Shown here: positions 59,414-64,000 of the stretch, piece by piece
Layout of the letters: each line of letters opens with the position of its first letter
Position numbering within the stretch: the stretch's first letter is position 1
NCBI GenBank assembly: GCA_031549865.1
Contig: JAVBPE010000003.1
Coordinates: 1 to 64,000 of the forward strand
Source of the DNA: JAVBPE01 sp031549865
GTDB taxonomy: Bacteria > Bacillota_I > Bacilli_A > Acholeplasmatales > Anaeroplasmataceae
Length of the DNA: 64,000 nt
Direction of reading: 5' to 3'
The notes under the pieces: generated by a model
Seen by the model: the letters and a program-made list of their open reading frames with translations, nothing else
The model's database searches: none
Told to the model about the DNA's origin: nothing
Translations under genes and position numbers: made by a program

Positions 59414-62400
59414 TTATAACTTGACCCCAACGCCTTTAAATTTTTCAACAAATGTTGATATTTTTTGAAAAACAGTTTGTTTTTTAGATAAATATTGTGG
59501 ATTTAGAGGACTCATTTTAGGCAATATTTCGTTGATTTCTGTTCCGTTTTCACTAGCATATTCTTTTTTTAATGATGAAAGAATATATCTTTTTGCAGCA
59601 TCAAAATTAAGATTTTCTTCAGTTATTAATTCTTCTGCTTCTCTTTTTTGTTCTTGTTGGGCAAATACAAAGAATGCATCTATTATACTTTCTTTATCCT
59701 TTATTCCATCTAAATCAGTTTGATTAATGAAATCAACTATCAAGCCTTCCTTAGCACGATTTCCAGTACTAGAACGAATTAAGCGGCGAACTTCGTCAAC
59801 CAACATAATCTTATCTTTTACATTTTTATTTTTTTCAAATATTAATTCTAAGATGTAATCTAAATTAATTTCTTGCGATTTTAATAATTCGATTTCAAAG
59901 ACAACGCCATCCCAATCAATTGAAGATTTTTCTTTATCTTTGCCTTCTTTTTCTTTACGTAACCAATCACGAATATCATTATATGTAGAACGATAATCTT
60001 GAATTATTCGTTCTTCAGGTAAATTGATTTTTTTCATCATTTCGATATCTTCATCAGTTACGTGATAATTTATTTTATACTCTTCTAACACTTTTGGATT
60101 ATCTATATCTATTGTATTGAATACTTTTAAGCAAGTAAATTCATCATAATTTTGTAATATATTTTCTACTCTTAAATACTCACCAAATAATTTAACAAAT
60201 TCTTTTTTATCTTTTTCAGTAACTATATTGTCAATATCAGGAAATCTTGAATTTAATTCTTCTACAACATCAATATAGCCTCGACGTGCTTCACCAGAAG
60301 TTATATCAGTGAAACCATTCATATATTCTTTATAGCTTTTTTCAAGAACAACATTCTTAGTATTTTTATCACCAAAAATAGTAATAGCATCAATTGTAGC
60401 TTGCTCTAAATCTCTGAAAGTAACAATATTTCCAAATGTTTTAGTCGAATCATATATACGATTAGTTCTTGAAAATGCTTGAATTAAACCATGATATCGA
60501 AGATTTTTATCAACGAATAACGTATTTAATGTTGGCGCATCAAAACCGGTCAAGAACATTCCTACAACTATTAATAGGTCAACTTCTTGCTTTTTTACTC
60601 TATTTGCTAGATCACGATAATAATTTTGAAATTCTTTACTTTCTACACCAAAACTTGTAGAAAACATTTTATTATAATCTTTTATGGCTTTGGTTAGGAA
60701 TTCTTTTGCACTACTATCCATAGCAGTCGGTTCAAAAGTTTCATCTGTAATTTCACCAATGGCACTTTGTTCTTCATTCGCCGCAAAAGAAAAGATTGTT
60801 GCTATCTTCAATTTTTTATCATTATTTTTTTGTAAATCATTTAATGCCTCATAATAAAGTTTTGCCGCATCAACACTACTTACCGCAAACATAGCATTAA
60901 ATCCTTTAGCACCAATATGTAATCGATGTGTTTTAATCTTAAAATTATTTAATATGTATTCAGAAACTTCTTTTATTCTATCAGGATGTAGTAACGCTTC
61001 TTTATTTTCAGCAGCAGATAATTTACTCTCTTCTTGTTCCATTTCAATAGATTTAAATTTGGGGCGAACATCATTGTAATCTACTTTAAATTTTAAAACT
61101 TTTTCATCTCTGATAGCATCCGTTATTACGTATGCGTGTAATTCGCGTCCAAACACGGTAGCAGTTGTATCGGAACCGAGTGCGTTCTCCGGAAAAATTG
61201 GTGTGCCAGTAAATCCAAATTGGTAATATCGTTTAAATTTCTTTTTGATGTTTTTTTGTGCTTCACCAAACTGAGAGCGGTGTGCCTCATCAAAAATAAA
61301 CACTACTTGCTTTTGATAAATTGACAAATCATCTTCGCTTTTAATCAGATTATTTAATTTTTGAATAGTTGTTACTATTATTTTATTATCATCTTTTTCA
61401 ATGTTGCGTTTTAAACCTGCCGTATTTTCTGAACCATTTACACTATCTGGTGAGAATCTTTGATATTCTTTAATTGTTTGATAATCTAAGTCTTTTCTAT
61501 CTACTACAAAGAATACTTTATCGATAAAATCAAGTTCAGTTGCTAGTCTTGCAGCTTTAAAACTCGTTAACGTCTTTCCTGAACCTGTGGTATGCCAAAT
61601 ATAGCCACCACTCTCAATGGTTTTCCACTTTTTAGCCTCATATGAGCTTTTAATTTTCCATAATATTCTTTCAGTTGCAGCTATCTGGTATGGACGCATT
61701 ACTAATAAATTATTACTTGAATCAAATACCGAATAATGTAGCAATACTTTTAATAGAGTGTTCTTATGAAAAAATGTTGCAGTAAAATCTTTTAAATCTT
61801 TTATAAGTGTATTATCAGATTTTGCCCAGTTCATCGTAAAATCAAAACTGTTCTTATCTCGTTTAGTAGTATTGGCAAAGTATCTTGTATCTGTACCATT
61901 TGAGATTATGCAAATTTGTAAAAACTTAAATAGTGAATTGTCAGAATTATAACTTTCTTTGCTATATCTGTTTACTTGATTAAATGCTTCTCTTATGGCA
62001 ACTCCTCTTTTTTTCAATTCAATTTGGACTAATGGTAATCCATTAATTAAAATAGTAACATCATACCTATTAGCATGACTTCCAGTTTGTTCAAATTGCG
62101 AAATAACCTGCATTTTATTTCTTGTAATATTCACTTTATCAACTAAATAAATATTCTTTATGTGTCCATCATCAAAAACAAAATCGTAAATATAGTCATT
62201 ATGTATCTTGCGCGTTTTATCAATTTGATTGTCGCTATGTTTATCCAGATATTCCTCACAAAATCTAGTCCATTCTAAATCAGTAAAACGAACATCGTTT
62301 AATGTTTCTAATTGTAAACGGACGTTCGTCAAAAGCGCATCAGGACTAGATAATTTAGAAAGGTGCTCATAACCTTGATTAACTAAATCAGTAATTAGTT

Positions 62401-62512
62401 CAATTTCTAAGTCAGATTCAGATTGATAAAAGGCTCCTTGCTGATTAATTTTAGTGTATTTATCTAAAACAATGAAATTTTTCGACTCTGCAATGGCTTT
62501 AAAATTATCCAT
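59414..62512 (-). CDS. hsdR: type I restriction endonuclease subunit R
   Basis: The 1032-residue motor and nuclease of a type I restriction enzyme. The nuclease core has RYDVTILINGLPLVQIELKKRG with Asp151, Glu165 and Lys167. The SF2 translocase has Walker A HTTGSGKT (307-314), motif II DEAHRSQFG, motif III FTGTPI and motif VI QAFSRTNRI. A C-terminal helical domain follows. GGAAGGAG eight bases before ATG 62510-62512. The start lies next to the prrC stop, so the genes are cotranscribed. hsdM must be upstream of hsdS, outside the window. Confidence 0.96.
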   Translation of the reverse strand: MDNFKAIAESKNFIVLDKYTKINQQGAFYQSESDLEIELITDLVNQGYEHLSKLSSPDALLTNVRLQLETLNDVRFTDLEWTRFCEEYLDKHSDNQIDKTRKIHNDYIYDFVFDDGHIKNIYLVDKVNITRNKMQVISQFEQTGSHANRYDVTILINGLPLVQIELKKRGVAIREAFNQVNRYSKESYNSDNSLFKFLQICIISNGTDTRYFANTTKRDKNSFDFTMNWAKSDNTLIKDLKDFTATFFHKNTLLKVLLHYSVFDSSNNLLVMRPYQIAATERILWKIKSSYEAKKWKTIESGGYIWHTTGSGKTLTSFKAARLATELDFIDKVFFVVDRKDLDYQTIKEYQRFSPDSVNGSENTAGLKRNIEKDDNKIIVTTIQKLNNLIKSEDDLSIYQKQVVFIFDEAHRSQFGEAQKNIKKKFKRYYQFGFTGTPIFPENALGSDTTATVFGRELHAYVITDAIRDEKVLKFKVDYNDVRPKFKSIEMEQEESKLSAAENKEALLHPDRIKEVSEYILNNFKIKTHRLHIGAKGFNAMFAVSSVDAAKLYYEALNDLQKNNDKKLKIATIFSFAANEEQSAIGEITDETFEPTAMDSSAKEFLTKAIKDYNKMFSTSFGVESKEFQNYYRDLANRVKKQEVDLLIVVGMFLTGFDAPTLNTLFVDKNLRYHGLIQAFSRTNRIYDSTKTFGNIVTFRDLEQATIDAITIFGDKNTKNVVLEKSYKEYMNGFTDITSGEARRGYIDVVEELNSRFPDIDNIVTEKDKKEFVKLFGEYLRVENILQNYDEFTCLKVFNTIDIDNPKVLEEYKINYHVTDEDIEMMKKINLPEERIIQDYRSTYNDIRDWLRKEKEGKDKEKSSIDWDGVVFEIELLKSQEINLDYILELIFEKNKNVKDKIMLVDEVRRLIRSSTGNRAKEGLIVDFINQTDLDGIKDKESIIDAFFVFAQQEQKREAEELITEENLNFDAAKRYILSSLKKEYASENGTEINEILPKMSPLNPQYLSKKQTVFQKISTFVEKFKGVGVKL

Positions 62513-62514
62513 AT

Positions 62515-63633
62515 TTATGTCTCCTTCCAAAAACTATAGCTATTGATTAAATGCTCAAGTAATAGTTTTACTGTTTGCTTTTCTTGTGGGGTAGGTTCAG
62601 GTATATTCTCATTTACTATAGTGGAGTGGCTTGTAAAATTTGTAATACGTTTATAGTAAGCATCTTTATCTCCAGGTAATAAATCTCCCCAATCTTTATA
62701 TCCCAAAAAACTAGCAGTTTTTTCGTATAAATTTCTTAAGTACATAAAGTGCAACCTTTTTACTTGATTATTTGACACAGCCGTTTCTAATTCTCTTTTT
62801 AAATACAAATGGTATGAAAGACACCTGTTTGAATCACCCTTTATTTCTTCTAATTCAAAAGTATTGTCTTCCAATCGACTTAATATAAATCCATTGTTTT
62901 GTTTTGTCTCATTGTACATAACATTATAAAAATTAATATTGTGAGTTGTAATAATAAACTTAAGTCCATTATGAACATCACTACTTTTAATTAGTTTCGC
63001 CAAGTCAACAGCCATCTGAATTAAATGATTTTCATCTAATGATGTTACAGGATCGTCAATAAAAACATACTTTAATTCATTAAGTTTATTTGTTTCTCTA
63101 TCGCTAGGGTCAGCTACATTGAGCACCTGTATTACTTCCTCTAATAAACTATAAAAAGTACTCCAAACAAAATTACTTTCTTCACCTTTTGATATTTTAA
63201 TATTTTGTACATCTTCTGCATTTCCTCTTTTAATGGAGAAAGTTACTTCAGAAAAATCGACATTAAATTCTGGTGTTAATGATTTATTAGTATAATTCTG
63301 AAAATGAGAAATAACATTGGGTTCTTGCCCTTGATCAACAAAAATCCATTTGGTAAATGAATTAGGTTGTATCTTCAACTTAGGTTCGCTGTCGTTTTCT
63401 AGATCATTATCCCAATAAAATAAATCCTCTGTAAAAGCATTATAATATATAATTTTTTTGTTAGCAAGCCCATCATCTATTTCTTCAGTATCATCTACAC
63501 TTTTAGGGGCAACTAAATCTTTAAACACTCTTGAAAGCCTTGTTTTTCCAACTCCATTAAACGCATATATTAATTGTACTTTTTTGTCACTTTCTTTTAG
63601 CTGTTGCCCTATTTCTCTTAAGTTTTTTCCCAT
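62515..63633 (-). CDS. prrC: PrrC-like anticodon nuclease
   Basis: A 372-residue protein matching PrrC in length (about 396) and layout. The N-terminal ABC-type ATPase has Walker A AFNGVGKT (24-31), Walker B YVFIDDPVTSLD (189-200) and a switch His231. The C-terminal nuclease has Arg300, Glu304 and His336, with the same 4- and 32-residue spacing as the catalytic Arg320, Glu324 and His356 of E. coli PrrC, which cleaves tRNA-Lys. It lies between hsdS and hsdR exactly as prrC does, silenced in the wild by the restriction complex and released when a phage disables it. AGAGGT precedes ATG. Confidence 0.9.
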   Translation of the reverse strand: MGKNLREIGQQLKESDKKVQLIYAFNGVGKTRLSRVFKDLVAPKSVDDTEEIDDGLANKKIIYYNAFTEDLFYWDNDLENDSEPKLKIQPNSFTKWIFVDQGQEPNVISHFQNYTNKSLTPEFNVDFSEVTFSIKRGNAEDVQNIKISKGEESNFVWSTFYSLLEEVIQVLNVADPSDRETNKLNELKYVFIDDPVTSLDENHLIQMAVDLAKLIKSSDVHNGLKFIITTHNINFYNVMYNETKQNNGFILSRLEDNTFELEEIKGDSNRCLSYHLYLKRELETAVSNNQVKRLHFMYLRNLYEKTASFLGYKDWGDLLPGDKDAYYKRITNFTSHSTIVNENIPEPTPQEKQTVKLLLEHLINSYSFWKET

Positions 63634-63635
63634 AC

Positions 63636-64000
63636 TTATACCTCTGAATTAAGTTTAGGTAATGTTAACAACTTGCCCCTATAGTATTCATATTGCTTTT
63701 TTCTTGCTGCAATTTCAGCAGGCAATCCATCTGTTAAGTTCGTTGTTAATGAATTAAATTTATCAAGAATTGATACAATTTGTTCTTGTTCAGTAAGTGA
63801 AGGAACTATTATTTTATATTCTTTAATTATTTGTGCATTTATATTTGATTGAGAGCCTTGTCCTTTCGCTTTCAATTTTTCATATTCATTACAAAGCCAA
63901 TAAAAAACATAGCGATAATTTGCTTTTCTTGCATCAACTTGTATATTGCAACATGCTTGATTTGTTGTAAGTGGGATTTTATTAATCCCGACTTTAGCGG
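63636..64000 (-). CDS. hsdS: type I restriction specificity subunit, partial
   Basis: The C-terminal 121 codons of HsdS, running past the window edge. KVGINKIPLTTNQACCNIQ starts the visible part of a target-recognition domain, and KGQGSQSNINAQIIKEYKIIVPSLTEQEQIVSILDKF leads into the conserved helix of the S subunit. It ends two bases before the prrC start. This is the minus-strand upstream gene of the operon; its N-terminal half and hsdM lie beyond 64000. Confidence 0.92.
   Translation of the reverse strand, partial: AKVGINKIPLTTNQACCNIQVDARKANYRYVFYWLCNEYEKLKAKGQGSQSNINAQIIKEYKIIVPSLTEQEQIVSILDKFNSLTTNLTDGLPAEIAARKKQYEYYRGKLLTLPKLNSEV

Noticed and set aside
1..64000. UGA-to-Trp recoding, as in Mycoplasma
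   Set aside because: Tryptophan is encoded by TGG in the conserved proteins, and the genes are intact with the standard code.

Overview
The window is very AT-rich DNA from a low-GC Bacillota (Firmicutes). The evidence is strong AGGAG/AGGTGA-type ribosome binding sites, TTGACA-17-TATAAT promoters, a Mn-riboswitch-controlled mntP, a pyruvate formate-lyase operon, a YlbJ-type sporulation membrane protein and a PPDK of the bacterial type. Genes read without internal stops under the standard bacterial code, with Trp encoded by TGG, so this is not a UGA-recoding mollicute. A fermentative, probably gut-associated Bacilli or Erysipelotrichia-like lineage fits best. That placement is inference; there is no rRNA or marker gene here. 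Most genes lie on the minus strand.

Region 1 (about 1-28 kb) is mostly chromosomal housekeeping. It holds PPDK, a LysM protein with a YlbJ-like protein, RfbC, tRNA-Asn, IlvE, DUF1846 and a pyruvate formate-lyase operon (pflA, thioredoxin-like, PFL core, separate glycyl-radical subunit). These are followed by a ClC transporter, MntP behind a yybP-ykoY riboswitch, a flippase-like protein, an XRE regulator with a desulfoferrodoxin-like domain, and a two-gene NHEJ module (Ku and ATP-dependent ligase). A Nudix protein and a four-gene acyltransferase/GT8 glycosyltransferase cluster close the region. PFL is split: the 675-residue core lacks its radical glycine, which sits on a separate 77-residue protein encoded immediately downstream.

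Region 2 (about 28-36 kb) starts with a PadR regulator and its HAAS/DUF4097 partner behind a consensus promoter and palindromic operator. Next comes a tightly packed four-gene minus-strand operon that I do not recognise as a described system: XRE-PIN-ankyrin protein, radical SAM/SPASM enzyme, a three-domain P-loop kinase/HAD phosphatase/uracil-phosphoribosyltransferase-like fusion, and a PHP phosphoesterase. Its promoter region carries six GTTGC/GCAAC half-sites, four of them arranged as two identical GTTGC-N28-GCAAC units, with one half-site inside the promoter spacer. This is the best candidate for a new system, perhaps making a modified nucleotide under control of the XRE-PIN-ankyrin protein.

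Region 3 (about 36-64 kb) is an accessory and defence island with many decayed genes. It contains a DUF4288-macro protein, McrBC, an EVE-type reader fused to an HNH nuclease, a zinc-ribbon/PD-(D/E)XK protein, a GIY-YIG/DUF2075 ATPase, a GmrSD-like (DUF262/DUF1524) gene broken by an early stop, and a type I restriction locus. That locus encodes a PrrC anticodon nuclease between HsdS and HsdR, in the same order as the classic prr locus. An IS3-family element lies inside the remains of an IS21-type istB. Several genes of unknown function (LRR-like, pRiA4b ORF-3-like, proteasome-like) have duplicated or frameshifted copies, which indicates rapid turnover.
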